Shown in pieces: positions 43,182-51,500 of a DNA stretch of 64,000 nt. Below the pieces are notes generated by a model. That model was not told the DNA's origin. It saw nothing but the letters and a program-made list of their open reading frames with translations, and did not search any database. Origin of the DNA: SABI01 sp028532915 (GTDB taxonomy: Bacteria; Spirochaetota; Spirochaetia; Sphaerochaetales; Sphaerochaetaceae). Location: contig OY781923.1 of NCBI GenBank assembly GCA_963677225.1, forward strand, positions 1,302,001 through 1,366,000. The letters are read 5' to 3'. Each line of letters begins with the position of its first letter. Within the stretch, counting starts at the first letter, position 1. Both the position numbers and the translations under genes were made by a program.

Positions 43182-44021
43182 CTAGGAGGACCGGGTGGAA
43201 TCAAAGAGTCCGAAGAAGTTATCCCATATAGTCTCTATCAATGAGTCGAGTTTCATCTCCTTTATTTCGGCGATCTTGTCATAGACCGCATGAATGTAGA
43301 GGGGAGTGTTCACTTTTCCTCTTTTGAACTGGGGAGCGAGAAACGGGCTGTCGGTCTCTGCGAGGATTCTGTCTGAAGGTGTGTACCTGACCACTTCACG
43401 GAGCATGTCATTCTTTTTGTAGGTTATGGGACCGGCGAAGGAGAGGAGGAAGTTGTGATCGAGAGCGAATCGGGCAAAATCGATATCTGATGAGAAGCAG
43501 TGGATGATCCCGCCTCTTTCGACCGGATACGAAGAGAGTATCTTTTTCATATCTGAGTCGGCTTCTCTATTGTGGATGATGATCGGAAGGGAGAGGGAGG
43601 ATGCGAGCTCTATCTGTGATCTGAGCAGCTCTTCCTGTCTCTCTTTCGTTCCGTAGTTCCAGTAATAATCGAGTCCGATCTCTCCGACTGCATCACAGGT
43701 GTGTTGAGCTAATTGTGATGAAAGCTCTCCGACGAGCACGCTGATATCTTTTTCTTTCGCCGCACCCCACGGGCCGATTCCGCTGGCTGTCTTGATGAAC
43801 GGGTACGGTCTGACCAATTCCAGCCTTTCGAGATGGTCGTTCTCATGTATTCCGATGTCGATACCGCCGCTGTAGGCGAGTTCTTTCATTTTTTTACATG
43901 TTGATGTAATGTCCAGCCCTTTCTCTTTCATTTCCAGAAGATGGAAATGAGAATCGATCAGACCTTCCGGGATGTTTTTGGTCTCTTCCATCTCTCTAAT
44001 GTAGGAAGAAAACATGATCAT
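43182..44021 (-). CDS. TatD family metal-dependent hydrolase
   Basis: The protein (279 residues from ATG 44021; ATG 44015 or 43991 are also possible, none with a strong ribosome-binding site) belongs to the TatD nuclease family. Motifs are LIDSHFHLLEM with the metal HxH, VGEIGLDYYWN with the bridging Glu, PIIIHNREA, GIIHCFSS, and the final ILAETDSPFLAPQ. Family members are 3'-5' exonucleases or deoxyribonucleases. It lies downstream of the peroxiredoxin gene with a strong hairpin between them. Confidence 0.9.
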   Translation of the reverse strand: MIMFSSYIREMEETKNIPEGLIDSHFHLLEMKEKGLDITSTCKKMKELAYSGGIDIGIHENDHLERLELVRPYPFIKTASGIGPWGAAKEKDISVLVGELSSQLAQHTCDAVGEIGLDYYWNYGTKERQEELLRSQIELASSLSLPIIIHNREADSDMKKILSSYPVERGGIIHCFSSDIDFARFALDHNFLLSFAGPITYKKNDMLREVVRYTPSDRILAETDSPFLAPQFKRGKVNTPLYIHAVYDKIAEIKEMKLDSLIETIWDNFFGLFDSTRSS

Positions 44022-44030
44022 GACAAGTAC

Positions 44031-44060
44031 AGCCCCCCGTCATCTTTACGGCGGGGGGCT
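44031..44060 (-). terminator. very strong hairpin between the peroxiredoxin and tatD genes
   Basis: AGCCCCCCG and CGGGGGGCT-type arms pair around TCATCTTTACGG. The minus-strand U-tract is missing, so it may act as an attenuator or mRNA 3'-end stabiliser rather than a full terminator for the peroxiredoxin transcript. Confidence 0.6.
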
Positions 44061-44090
44061 GTGGACGGTTGGAATCGGATCTACCTATTC

Positions 44091-44768
44091 CTATTTTTTC
44101 TCTTTTTTGAAACACATGAACCAGTCGAGGCAGTAGGTGTCATCATCCTTGCTGTCCATCCGTTCTTTTGCAGTCCCGCACGAACCGGCTGTCGGGACGA
44201 TGGTGTCATCACCGGGTCTCCAGTCGGCAGGAGTGGCAACATTGTCACTGTCGGCTTTCTGAAGTGCCTGGATGATCCGCTTGATCTCATCGAAATTTCT
44301 CCCCGTTGAAAGAGGGTAGTAAAGAATTGTCCGCACAATTCCTTCAGGATCGATGACAAAGACTGCACGCACCGCCTGAGTGTTCGAAGAAGATGGCTGG
44401 ATCATACCGAATTTTGTGGCTACGTCCATCTTGATATCTTCGATCAGCGGGAAGGTGACTTCGACATTCTTCATTCCCTTGTATTCGAGGTCCTGAATCT
44501 TCCGAAGCCATGCGATGTGGGCGTAAAGAGAATCGACCGAAAGACCGATCAGTTCGGTGTTCATTGCCTTGAACTCATCCTGCATTGATGCGAAGGTCAT
44601 GAATTCTGTGGTACACACCGGAGTAAAGTCGGCCGGGTGAGAAAAGAGAATCACCCATTTCCCTTTGTAATCTTCAGGAAAATTGATAGTTCCCTGTGTC
44701 GTTGTGGCTGTGAACTGGGGAGCTTTGTCCCCGATCAGCGGCATTGTGTTTGTGTTCATCTCTTCCAT
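44091..44768 (-). CDS. peroxiredoxin (AhpC/TSA, Prx6-like)
   Basis: ATG 44768 is preceded by AAGGAG with 8 nt spacing. The 225-residue enzyme reduces peroxides. The peroxidatic Cys is in HPADFTPVCTTEF (about residue 50), with the conserved Arg downstream in AVRAVFVIDPEG, and a C-terminal region of the Prx6/archaeal type (ADWRPGDDTIVPT) containing further cysteines (GSCGTAKER, TYCLDWFMC). Some Treponema relatives have selenocysteine at the peroxidatic position; here the codon encodes Cys. A palindrome inside its promoter suggests peroxide- or iron-responsive control. trxA is divergent, 195 nt away, and could supply electrons. Confidence 0.92.
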   Translation of the reverse strand: MEEMNTNTMPLIGDKAPQFTATTTQGTINFPEDYKGKWVILFSHPADFTPVCTTEFMTFASMQDEFKAMNTELIGLSVDSLYAHIAWLRKIQDLEYKGMKNVEVTFPLIEDIKMDVATKFGMIQPSSSNTQAVRAVFVIDPEGIVRTILYYPLSTGRNFDEIKRIIQALQKADSDNVATPADWRPGDDTIVPTAGSCGTAKERMDSKDDDTYCLDWFMCFKKEKK

Positions 44769-44819
44769 GTTGTATCTCCTTGATATATTGATTATCTGTA
44801 TCACCTGAGTGATAAATCA

Positions 44820-44848
44820 ATAATAGTAATCATTACTGTTAATGTCAA
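44820..44848 (-). promoter_or_regulatory. peroxiredoxin promoter with embedded Fur/PerR-like palindrome
   Basis: On the minus strand TTGACA (44843-44848), 17 bp, TATTAT (44820-44825) is a near-consensus promoter. The palindrome AGTAAT-C-ATTACT (44825-44837) fills the spacer, in the 7-1-7 arrangement of Fur/PerR boxes (9 of 14 positions match the PerR consensus TTATAATnATTATAA). Confidence 0.68.
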
Positions 44849-44963
44849 TAATAAAGATATGAAAGAACCCTTTGATTTCGGTGACTTTATCACAGACTTT
44901 CTGTGGTAGAATACATATTGATATTCGTATTTTATTAAATGAAATGATAGAGGAGAATCATAT

Positions 44964-45278
44964 ATGATAGCACATGTAACAGAAGAGACCTTTGAGGAAG
45001 AGGTATTGAAATCGACAGTCCCGACAATCGTGGACTTCTGGGCCGCCTGGTGCGGACCGTGCAAAATCCAGAGTGAAATACTCGATGCCCTCGACAAGGA
45101 GCTGGCAGGGGAAAAAGTGAAAATCTGCAAAGTTGATGTGGATACGAATCCAAATCTTTCCTATGAGTATCAGATAATGAGTATTCCGACGATGATAACC
45201 TTCAAGGACGGGCAGATCGTCTCAAAAGAGGTCGGAGTCAGAAATGAATCCATGGTGAGAGAGCTTCTTGGGCTGTAA
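44964..45278 (+). CDS. trxA: thioredoxin
   Basis: This 104-residue thioredoxin has the active site WAAWCGPCK (Cys at about 30 and 33), preceded by TIVDFWA, and the cis-proline in SIPTMITFKDGQ. It reduces protein disulfides and is recharged by TrxB (gene at 36721). It is convergent with the Crp/Fnr gene two bases beyond its stop and divergent from the peroxiredoxin gene. The sequence CKIQ replaces the usual CKMI/CRMI after the active site. Confidence 0.93.
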   Translation: MIAHVTEETFEEEVLKSTVPTIVDFWAAWCGPCKIQSEILDALDKELAGEKVKICKVDVDTNPNLSYEYQIMSIPTMITFKDGQIVSKEVGVRNESMVRELLGL

Positions 45279-45280
45279 CA

Positions 45281-45955
45281 TCATGTAAGCTGATAGAGGG
45301 CATCATGGTCTGTGATCGTGATGCCTCCGCGCGAAAGGGCGACGATGCCGTCGTCCTGAAATCGTTTAAGCATTCTGGTCACGACCTCCCGGGCAGTTCC
45401 GAGATCTCTTGCAAGAGCTTCATGGGTGACCGAGAGGGTATCAGATTGCTCTATTGCCGACAGTTCGAGCAGCTGCATCGCAAGGCGCTTGTCGAAACTC
45501 ATGAATACGACCTGTTCGACTACCCACATGACATCGGAAAAACGGGAAGAGACGAGTTCATTGGTGAAATCAAGGACCTTCGGATTCACCGAGCCCACGG
45601 TCTTGAAAACATCGGTGGCTACTCTCAGCATGGTCGTCTCCTTCTCGGCGACGATATGAACATCGAAGGTGATGTTTCTGATCAGACATGATGCCGATAA
45701 CACGCATACATCCCGTTCGAACAGTCTGTAGAGTGTGATCTCCTTGCCTGTATCACTGATGATATAGATTCTGAGCTGGCCGGTCTTTACCATAAGCAGC
45801 CCGGTGCATTTGTTCCTGTCCTCGTGCACGATAGCCCCTTTCTTATGCGTAAAGCGGATCGTACCCTCCAGTATCGTTGATTTTTCTTCTTTGTTCAGAT
45901 CTTCCCAGAAAGGAAAGTTTTCCTGCATCGCACTCAGGTCAGAATTGTCAAGCAT
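45281..45955 (-). CDS. Crp/Fnr-family transcriptional regulator
   Basis: ATG 45955 follows AAGGAG by 8 nt. The 224-residue protein has an N-terminal cyclic-nucleotide-binding-like barrel (TGLLMVKTGQLRIYIISDTGKEITLYRLFERDVCVLSASCLI) and a C-terminal winged helix (LSVTHEALARDLGTAREVVTRMLKRFQDDGIVALSRGGITI). DLGTAREVVTRMLKRF is the recognition helix region. The N-terminal cysteines of Fnr are absent. Two Cys in DVCVLSASCLI recur in anaerobe Crp/Fnr relatives, but no effector can be assigned. It may respond to redox or nitric oxide by analogy with its trx/peroxiredoxin neighbours, which is inference. Confidence 0.88.
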   Translation of the reverse strand: MLDNSDLSAMQENFPFWEDLNKEEKSTILEGTIRFTHKKGAIVHEDRNKCTGLLMVKTGQLRIYIISDTGKEITLYRLFERDVCVLSASCLIRNITFDVHIVAEKETTMLRVATDVFKTVGSVNPKVLDFTNELVSSRFSDVMWVVEQVVFMSFDKRLAMQLLELSAIEQSDTLSVTHEALARDLGTAREVVTRMLKRFQDDGIVALSRGGITITDHDALYQLT

Positions 45956-46017
45956 CAAAAGAACTCCTTGTCTACACCTTATACTAACCAAAGATGAATA
46001 AACTAACAAGATATTTA

Positions 46018-46105
46018 GAAAATCGTGAGGGATTGATATCAAAGAAACGATTTCAGAAGCCTTTGAAACGGGAAAAAATTTAGCTCATTCCGGTTGACTT
46101 CAGAT
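46018..46105. repeat. left 88-bp direct repeat flanking the insertion sequence
   Basis: Identical to 48235-48322 over 88 bp. It begins GAAAATCGTGAGGG and ends TTGACTTCAGAT. Interpreted as a long target-site duplication; this copy carries an orphan -35 (TTGACT) of the tRNA-Leu promoter. Confidence 0.95.
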
Positions 46106-46106
46106 C

Positions 46107-48234
46107 CTGACTTCAGAAGCTGAAAAAGGTAAAATTAGATGTAAAACAAATAGCCATAAATAGTTATGGCTAGCGTGTTGTACAGATATGTGTAGCGAAT
46201 TCATTCACGTGTTCATTTTTTTGTCTCTGCAATCAGTGATTTCATTTTCCCGAGGGTTAGGTATCGGTTTGAGAAGTCGATACCGAGTTCTTTGCCTATA
46301 TCATCGAGCACTTCGTCAAAGTGATCGAATGCGAACAGATTCCCGCCTACCAGTGTCCCACAGGCCTTTGAAAGACTTTCCTGGATACTTGAAGCTGAAT
46401 ATTTCCATTCTAGCCTGTGCTGCAGCAGGCGCATCAGTACCATGGAGATGAAACACACCAGGAAGTGTGCCCGTATGCGGTCCTGAGTCCAGACGAATAC
46501 GGGCCGTGCCTGGAGATCGCTCTTGGTAACTTTGAACGTCTCTTCAATCCTCCACAACCCATGGTACATGTCTACGATATCCAGATCCCCAAGCTCCCTG
46601 TTCAGTTCGAAGAATCCGTCCGATTTGGAAAAACGGCACCGCTGTCCATCCTTGAATGGCCGAGTTCCCTTCTCAAGGCCCCTGACATTGGTACAGATTA
46701 CATAGTACCCATCAAGAGATTCCTCCTCACGAATTTTTTCCTCATCAAGGGAGAGTACGTAGGCATCTACATTGACGCCCTCACCCTTTGTATCGACAGG
46801 TTCCTTGAGAATATACTTCCGGCTGCCGAAGACCAGTTCAAGAGCATTCTTCGACGTACTTCCAATCAACCTGCGCGTCTTGTCCAACACCTTCTCACGT
46901 CCCTTGCGCTCGCGTTCGGCATACTTGCGACTCCACATAACAATCTGGTGTTCATTGATCTTCACTGTGGATTTTCCTCCGCTCGGCGAGGTTACCTTGA
47001 TGTAACGCGGCGTGGTTCGACTCTTGTACTTGAATTCCAGGATACCCGTATCCTTGTCGTACAACTCTGTGTACCCCTCTTGGTCCAGCATGTAGGCAGT
47101 GAATTTTGCATCTGCCTTTCTGGCCGAAGAGCTGATGACGTACCCTTTGTGTTTGAGAAGGATGTCGCGGATGTTATCCCCTCCCATCATACCCTTGTCA
47201 GCAACGACAATCATGTGTGACATGCCGAAATCGTCGAATGATGCATCCATCATCGGGATGAGCGTCTTACTGTCATGGCAGTTGCCCGGGAACAGCTCAT
47301 AGGAGACCGGGATCCCCATTTCATCCATGAAGAGACCCAACTGAACGATCGGTGTGGTTCGGTGCTCTTTAGAATACCCCTTCTTGCGAAGTCCTTCACT
47401 TACGACACCATCATCCCCGGTGATGTCAGTGTCATTCTCATCGATCTCGAAGTAATAGTTGGTTACATCGTAAAATAGCAGCAGCGTATCCCTGTGGTAG
47501 ATCCTGCATATTTTTTCATGCAGCTTCGCCATCAAATCAGTACGATACTTCAGCAGGAAATCGAGGCTCGAGTATACATTGTCCAGACTGTAGGCGCTGT
47601 CTTCCAGGAACGTATGACGTCCTTCCCACGCACCCTTCTTGGAATCGGGGAACAGCAGACGATTGAACACCAGCATCTTCAGCACGGAGTTTGGATTATG
47701 TTCCCGTTTCGTATAGCGTCTACGATTGTCCATGAACTCGTCAATTTCCAGCTGATGGTACAGCTTGGAAAAGGCGGCGTAGCCGATATTCTTGCGAAGC
47801 GTTTCGTTTTGAGGGATTTTCTCCTTCCCATCCAGGCTCAACCGGTACTGTTTCTTTCCCTCCTCAGCCTGCCGAGTAAGATCAGCTGCCCGTAATTTTG
47901 CCCATGCAATAGGATCTTCGTGTTCACGCTCCAGAACGTCGAGAAATCCAAGGTTTTCGATTACTCTGCTACGATTATTGCCAGTGCTCACATCACGGTA
48001 GGACTGAATGATACATACCGCTGTCCTGCCGGTCTTCTTGTTTGGGATCTGTCTGACGAACATCTTCTGCCTCCTAACGATAGTATACAACAGATGACGC
48101 ATCCAGTCAATTATCTATGATTATCTAACTATATATGTTTTTCAAAAAGACGTAAAAATAACCAGATTCTTCATCTGGCTTCGTTATTCCCTTGTTATCC
48201 TCCGTTTTTCACTCATGGCAACTTCTGAAGTCCG
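46107..48234 (-). mobile_element. IS1634-family insertion sequence
   Basis: A ~2.13-kb element bounded by imperfect terminal inverted repeats: CTGACTTCAGAAGCTG at the left end and CGGACTTCAGAAGTTG reading in from the right end. It contains one full-length transposase gene on the minus strand and is flanked by the 88-bp direct repeats. The transposase frame is intact, so the copy may be active. Exact ends are uncertain by one or two bases. Confidence 0.88.
46213..48063 (-). CDS. IS1634-family transposase
   Basis: ATG 48063 follows AGGAGG by 6 nt. The 616-residue protein belongs to the IS4-superfamily IS1634 group: N-terminal MFVRQIPNKKTGRTAVCIIQSYR, LLLFYDVTNYYFEIDE with the first catalytic Asp, MIVVADKGMMGGDN with the second, and the late YHGLWRIEETFKVTKSDLQARPVFVW with the catalytic Glu in the Y(2)R(3)E(6)K pattern, followed by RIRAHFLVCFISMVL. 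The DDE triad is thus complete. It cuts and rejoins the element ends. Codon use does not stand out from neighbours by eye. Confidence 0.95.
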   Translation of the reverse strand: MFVRQIPNKKTGRTAVCIIQSYRDVSTGNNRSRVIENLGFLDVLEREHEDPIAWAKLRAADLTRQAEEGKKQYRLSLDGKEKIPQNETLRKNIGYAAFSKLYHQLEIDEFMDNRRRYTKREHNPNSVLKMLVFNRLLFPDSKKGAWEGRHTFLEDSAYSLDNVYSSLDFLLKYRTDLMAKLHEKICRIYHRDTLLLFYDVTNYYFEIDENDTDITGDDGVVSEGLRKKGYSKEHRTTPIVQLGLFMDEMGIPVSYELFPGNCHDSKTLIPMMDASFDDFGMSHMIVVADKGMMGGDNIRDILLKHKGYVISSSARKADAKFTAYMLDQEGYTELYDKDTGILEFKYKSRTTPRYIKVTSPSGGKSTVKINEHQIVMWSRKYAERERKGREKVLDKTRRLIGSTSKNALELVFGSRKYILKEPVDTKGEGVNVDAYVLSLDEEKIREEESLDGYYVICTNVRGLEKGTRPFKDGQRCRFSKSDGFFELNRELGDLDIVDMYHGLWRIEETFKVTKSDLQARPVFVWTQDRIRAHFLVCFISMVLMRLLQHRLEWKYSASSIQESLSKACGTLVGGNLFAFDHFDEVLDDIGKELGIDFSNRYLTLGKMKSLIAETKK

Positions 48235-48322
48235 GAAAATCGTGAGGGATTGATATCAAAGAAACGATTTCAGAAGCCTTTGAAACGGGAAAAAATTTAG
48301 CTCATTCCGGTTGACTTCAGAT
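48235..48322. repeat. right 88-bp direct repeat flanking the insertion sequence
   Basis: Second copy of the 88-bp sequence at 46018-46105. It keeps the -35 element of tRNA-Leu next to the gene, so the insertion left the tRNA promoter whole. Confidence 0.95.
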
Positions 48323-48340
48323 AGTGCTACTGTGTAGTAT
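48311..48340 (+). promoter_or_regulatory. candidate promoter of tRNA-Leu
   Basis: TTGACT (48311-48316) and TAGTAT (48335-48340) are 18 bp apart, with a start predicted one to three bases before the mature tRNA. The -35 lies inside the right 88-bp repeat. Confidence 0.5.
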
Positions 48341-48348
48341 AAGCGCAG

Positions 48349-48432
48349 GCCGAAGTGGTGGAATTGGTAGACACAAGGGACTTAAAATCCCTTGTCCGTT
48401 AGGACGTGAGGGTTCAAGTCCCTCCTTCGGCA
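48349..48432 (+). tRNA. tRNA-Leu (anticodon TAA)
   Basis: The 84-nt sequence is a class II tRNA with acceptor GCCGAAG/CTTCGGC, D arm TGGTGGAATTGGTAGACAC, anticodon stem AGGGA/TCCCT with loop CTTAAAA, a long variable arm (TGTCCGTTAGGACGTG), and T loop GGTTCAAGTCC. The anticodon is TAA. CCA is not encoded. Confidence 0.95.
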
Positions 48433-48514
48433 CATCCCTAACATTCTTGCGGTCTCAATAATATCAACGATCATTCCCCCTTGTGGAAAATTGTTAGTTT
48501 GCCCCCGTTATCTA

Positions 48515-48523
48515 TGATATAAT
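48515..48523 (+). promoter_or_regulatory. extended -10 promoter
   Basis: TGATATAAT is an exact extended -10 (TGnTATAAT), 38 nt before the methyltransferase gene. No good -35 is present at 17 bp, as allowed for this promoter type. Confidence 0.6.
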
Positions 48524-48560
48524 CATACTGTGAAAGATATTACAATTATACGGGGGGAGA

Positions 48561-49175
48561 ATGATGAAACAGAGATGGTGGTCAGGAGATCTTGTATCCG
48601 GTTTGTATGATCAAATAATGATCAGATCTGTCTTCCCCCGCAAGTTCAAAGCCGATTACCGCATCCATTGCCAGATTATCTCAAACGCCCTCAAAGAGGT
48701 TCACAGTCAAAACATTCTCGAGGTTGGAACCGGATCGGGATTCACGGCTCCTTATATACCCTTGGACAATAAGTACACCGGAGTCGACATCAGCCCCAAT
48801 CTGCTGAAGAAGGCTGCCCGGAGGTTCAAAGAAAACGGATTTACAGAAGGAGAAGATGTCTTTCTCGAAAGAGCCTGTGCTGAACAGCTCCCCTTCGGGA
48901 ACAACTCTTTCTCATACGGTCTGTGCATCCTTACATTCAATTTTATACAGAATCAGAAAAAAGCAGTCGAAGAACTATCGCGTGTAATGAAGAAAGGAAG
49001 CACGGGATTATTTGCCGTCCCATGTACTGAACGGATGGACCGGAAGCTGAATATAAAAGGTACTCTGTTGTCATCCGATAATCTTGAAGCGTTATTCCTT
49101 CAGGAGGGGTTCTCCTATAACCTTCTCCCAGTGACAAACGGAGCTCTGCTATATTTTACTGTGTCTTTATCCTGA
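48561..49175 (+). CDS. class I SAM-dependent methyltransferase (UbiE-like)
   Basis: This 204-residue protein begins after GGGGGGAGA. It has the SAM motif I ILEVGTGSGFTAPYIP (about residue 54), acidic motif II TGVDISPNLLKKAARRF, motif IV with LPFGNNSFSYGLCILTFNFI, and ELSRVMKKGSTGLFAVP. These place it among small-molecule methyltransferases of the Methyltransf_11 type. Substrate unknown; an adjacent partner is absent. Transcribed from the extended -10 promoter just upstream. Confidence 0.82.
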   Translation: MMKQRWWSGDLVSGLYDQIMIRSVFPRKFKADYRIHCQIISNALKEVHSQNILEVGTGSGFTAPYIPLDNKYTGVDISPNLLKKAARRFKENGFTEGEDVFLERACAEQLPFGNNSFSYGLCILTFNFIQNQKKAVEELSRVMKKGSTGLFAVPCTERMDRKLNIKGTLLSSDNLEALFLQEGFSYNLLPVTNGALLYFTVSLS

Positions 49176-49295
49176 CAAATCGGAAAAGGACTACCTGCTT
49201 TTCGAATCAGGTGTCATCAATAATATCAGTTTTTATCTTTACCCGTCTGTTTTTCTATATTAATCTTAAATGGAATTACTTCTAGGGGGAAATAT

Positions 49296-49646
49296 ATGCA
49301 ATACACGTTAGAGATGTTCGAGCAGTTGAGTGATGATGCTCCCGATTCTGATATCGAAAGAACTGCAAGGGATCTGAAACAACATCATTGGGAGCCTTTG
49401 CTGCTGCTTCAAGCCCCTGATTTCGTTCACTGGAAGAAACAGGATATGATCGATGAGTTCGTACGTCTTACTCACCTCAAAGAGGATGACGAGACATTCT
49501 CTCATCTGAGCCGCGAAGATGATGTTGAAGATATCGTCGAGAAGCAGCTCGGTATGCTCATCTATTATTATGAGATTCTCTGCGAACTTCGTTCAGGTGA
49601 TGCCGAGGCCTGGGATCTTGTCCATGAGCTGTACGAGGATGATTAA
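49296..49646 (+). CDS. acidic hypothetical protein, 116 aa
   Basis: The ATG follows AGGGGGA. The 116-residue protein is strongly acidic (runs such as DDAPDSDIER, EDDETF, REDDVEDIVEKQ, ELYEDD) and predicted mostly helical, without signal or membrane segment. It may be a small regulatory or anti-type protein, but no family is recognised. It converges on the 49643 gene, overlapping its stop by four bases. Confidence 0.65.
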   Translation: MQYTLEMFEQLSDDAPDSDIERTARDLKQHHWEPLLLLQAPDFVHWKKQDMIDEFVRLTHLKEDDETFSHLSREDDVEDIVEKQLGMLIYYYEILCELRSGDAEAWDLVHELYEDD

Positions 49647-50107
49647 TCTTTATCGATTTGACCTACCACGTTTGCATCGCTGTTCTTCAGAGGAATGATC
49701 CGCTTGATGAACGGCTGTACTCCATAGAAGGTTTTCTCGAATTCGCTTTCGCTCTCCTTCAGTGCCGCCTGCCAGGCTGCACCGAAACCGGGTGAATTGA
49801 TCGTGAGTCGGTCAGCCGCCTGCTGGAATACCTGGAGACGTGCTATCTCTCTTCTTCCTGGTTTCTGAGAGTATGTGCGAAGCGATATTCTCAGATTCTC
49901 GTTCTGAGTCTTGAGTTCTTCTACTTCTGCTTTGAGTTTTCCCAGACCGTCAGATTCCAGATCCATCCTGTCTGTCAGCATCCCTTTGAGTTTGTTGATC
50001 GCTTCTGTATGTTCTTTCTGCTTCTGAGACTGTTTTGCCAGCTGAATGATCAGCAGGACCAGCATTGGGGTGAACCCGATTGCCACTCCGATAAGAATGT
50101 TCTGCAT
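49643..50107 (-). CDS. single-pass membrane protein with coiled coil
   Basis: The 154-residue product has one N-terminal helix (about residues 4-24), then a coiled-coil region (about 30-80, QKEHTEAINKLKGMLTDRMDLESDGLGKLKAEVEELK) and a ~70-residue C-terminal part (YSQKPGRREIARLQVFQQAADRLTINSPGFGAAWQAALKESE). This resembles the layout of bacterial envelope-associated coiled-coil proteins of the YhcB/DUF1043 sort, but no sequence match is claimed. Minus-strand, convergent with the acidic protein. Confidence 0.65.
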   Translation of the reverse strand: MQNILIGVAIGFTPMLVLLIIQLAKQSQKQKEHTEAINKLKGMLTDRMDLESDGLGKLKAEVEELKTQNENLRISLRTYSQKPGRREIARLQVFQQAADRLTINSPGFGAAWQAALKESESEFEKTFYGVQPFIKRIIPLKNSDANVVGQIDKD

Positions 50108-50188
50108 CTGAAAACTCCTTGTACATTTATTTCACAAATGTACAAGAAGTATATCACCACCGTCTACTTCGATTCAACCAGACGATGA

Positions 50189-51418
50189 TCAATGCTGTGA
50201 AAATCTCTCTATCACAGCATCAACGCTGTTTTCGATCGATGACGGCATCGTGATCCTGTCTTTGAAGACTCCCATGTCTTTGAAACCGGTTCCGGTGAGA
50301 AGAACACATACGTTCACATCATCATTGAATCTTTCTTTGAGCCTGCCGTGATCTTTCACGAATCCTGCCCATGCACATGCTGCCGCAGGTTCCACGAACA
50401 GTCCAGCTTCCTTTGCGAGTTCCATTTGGGATTCGAGAATCTGTTCGTCGGTGACAACAGTTGCCCAGCCATCACTTTCATTGATGTATCTGACAGCCAT
50501 CCTTCCGTTTGCAGGAGATGAGACGCTGATGGAATCGGCGACGGTTGTAGCTTTTACAGCTGTATACTCACCTGTTTCCCATGCATGAGCGATCGCGTTC
50601 GATTTTTCCGACTGGACACAGACGACTTTCGGTATCCTGTCTGTCAGACCCGCTCTGTACAGGTCGATGAATCCTTTGACGACTCCGCCGTAAATACACC
50701 CGTCACCTGTAGAGACGTACACAATGTCGGGGAGGGTTCTTCCAAGCTGACAGAACAATTCTATCGAAACACTCTTTTTTCCTTCTACTGTCATCGGATT
50801 ATAGGCGGTATTGCGATTGATGCCGCCGAAATTATCAGTATAGGCGATCGAGAGAGCAAACGCATCGTCATATGTTCCTTTTACAGGAACGACCTGGGCT
50901 CCGTAGAGGACCGACTGCATGAGTTTGTTAACCGGTGCCGTTTGTGGTACAAAAAGGACGATATCTATACCATAGGCTGCACCGGCACAGCTCATCGCGG
51001 CTCCCGCGTTTCCTGTCGATGCGAGGACGATCTTCTCTTCATTGTGCGATTTCGCCTGACCTATGATCAGCTGAGATGCACGATCTTTGAACGATCCTGA
51101 GGGGAGAGCACTGTCGCACTTGCATACGACATTCTTCATTCCGTACTTACTCTGAAGCCTGATCGGAGATGCAACAGGGGTAGGCCCTACAGGAAAGGCA
51201 TCGTGGTCGGGAACTTCATAGGGGAAAAAGTCGTAAAATGCAAGATCTTCTTTCTCTTTCAGAGCACGAAGATCTTCCTCATTCAATACTACGACAAGAT
51301 TTCCTTTGCGCATCTGAGCGGGATCGGTATTTTCCTTCGCACACGAAGGACAGAGGTACATCACCTCATCCGTATGATATTCTTTATGGCAATCGTTGCA
51401 CTCGTAATGGAATCTCAT
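50189..51418 (-). CDS. threonine synthase-like PLP enzyme with zinc-ribbon N-terminus
   Basis: This 409-residue fold-type-II PLP enzyme begins with a four-Cys zinc-ribbon-like segment (C8, C11, C23, C26) as in some threonine synthases. The PLP lysine is in LPSGSFKDRAS (about K111), the PLP phosphate loop in STGNAGAAMSCAGAAYG, and VYVSTGDGCIYGGVVKGFIDL corresponds to the second glycine loop. Its neighbour is another PLP enzyme and the island ygfK-ssnA-ygeY, so instead of threonine biosynthesis it may act on an amino-acid-like product of purine breakdown. The start is ATG 51418 after GAGGAG. It is the second gene after the 51501 gene, separated by a terminator. Confidence 0.8.
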   Translation of the reverse strand: MRFHYECNDCHKEYHTDEVMYLCPSCAKENTDPAQMRKGNLVVVLNEEDLRALKEKEDLAFYDFFPYEVPDHDAFPVGPTPVASPIRLQSKYGMKNVVCKCDSALPSGSFKDRASQLIIGQAKSHNEEKIVLASTGNAGAAMSCAGAAYGIDIVLFVPQTAPVNKLMQSVLYGAQVVPVKGTYDDAFALSIAYTDNFGGINRNTAYNPMTVEGKKSVSIELFCQLGRTLPDIVYVSTGDGCIYGGVVKGFIDLYRAGLTDRIPKVVCVQSEKSNAIAHAWETGEYTAVKATTVADSISVSSPANGRMAVRYINESDGWATVVTDEQILESQMELAKEAGLFVEPAAACAWAGFVKDHGRLKERFNDDVNVCVLLTGTGFKDMGVFKDRITMPSSIENSVDAVIERFSQH

Positions 51419-51443
51419 GATATTCTCCTCAAGATAATGGTAA

Positions 51444-51470
51444 AAAACCGGACCTGTTGACGGTCCGGTT
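51444..51470 (-). terminator. terminator between the two PLP-enzyme genes
   Basis: On the minus strand AACCGGACC-GTCAACA-GGTCCGGTTTTTT is a strong stem with a six-T tail. It lies between the 51501 gene and the threonine-synthase-like gene, so the latter depends on read-through or its own promoter. Confidence 0.9.
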
Positions 51471-51500
51471 GTCTAAATCATCATAATCGGGTCGACATGA

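Noticed and set aside
44091..44768. Selenocysteine peroxiredoxin, as in some treponemes
   Set aside because: The peroxidatic codon encodes Cys, the frame is uninterrupted, and no in-frame TGA is needed.
46213..48063. Transposase considered as a decayed pseudogene
   Set aside because: The frame is full length with a complete DDE pattern and intact inverted repeats.
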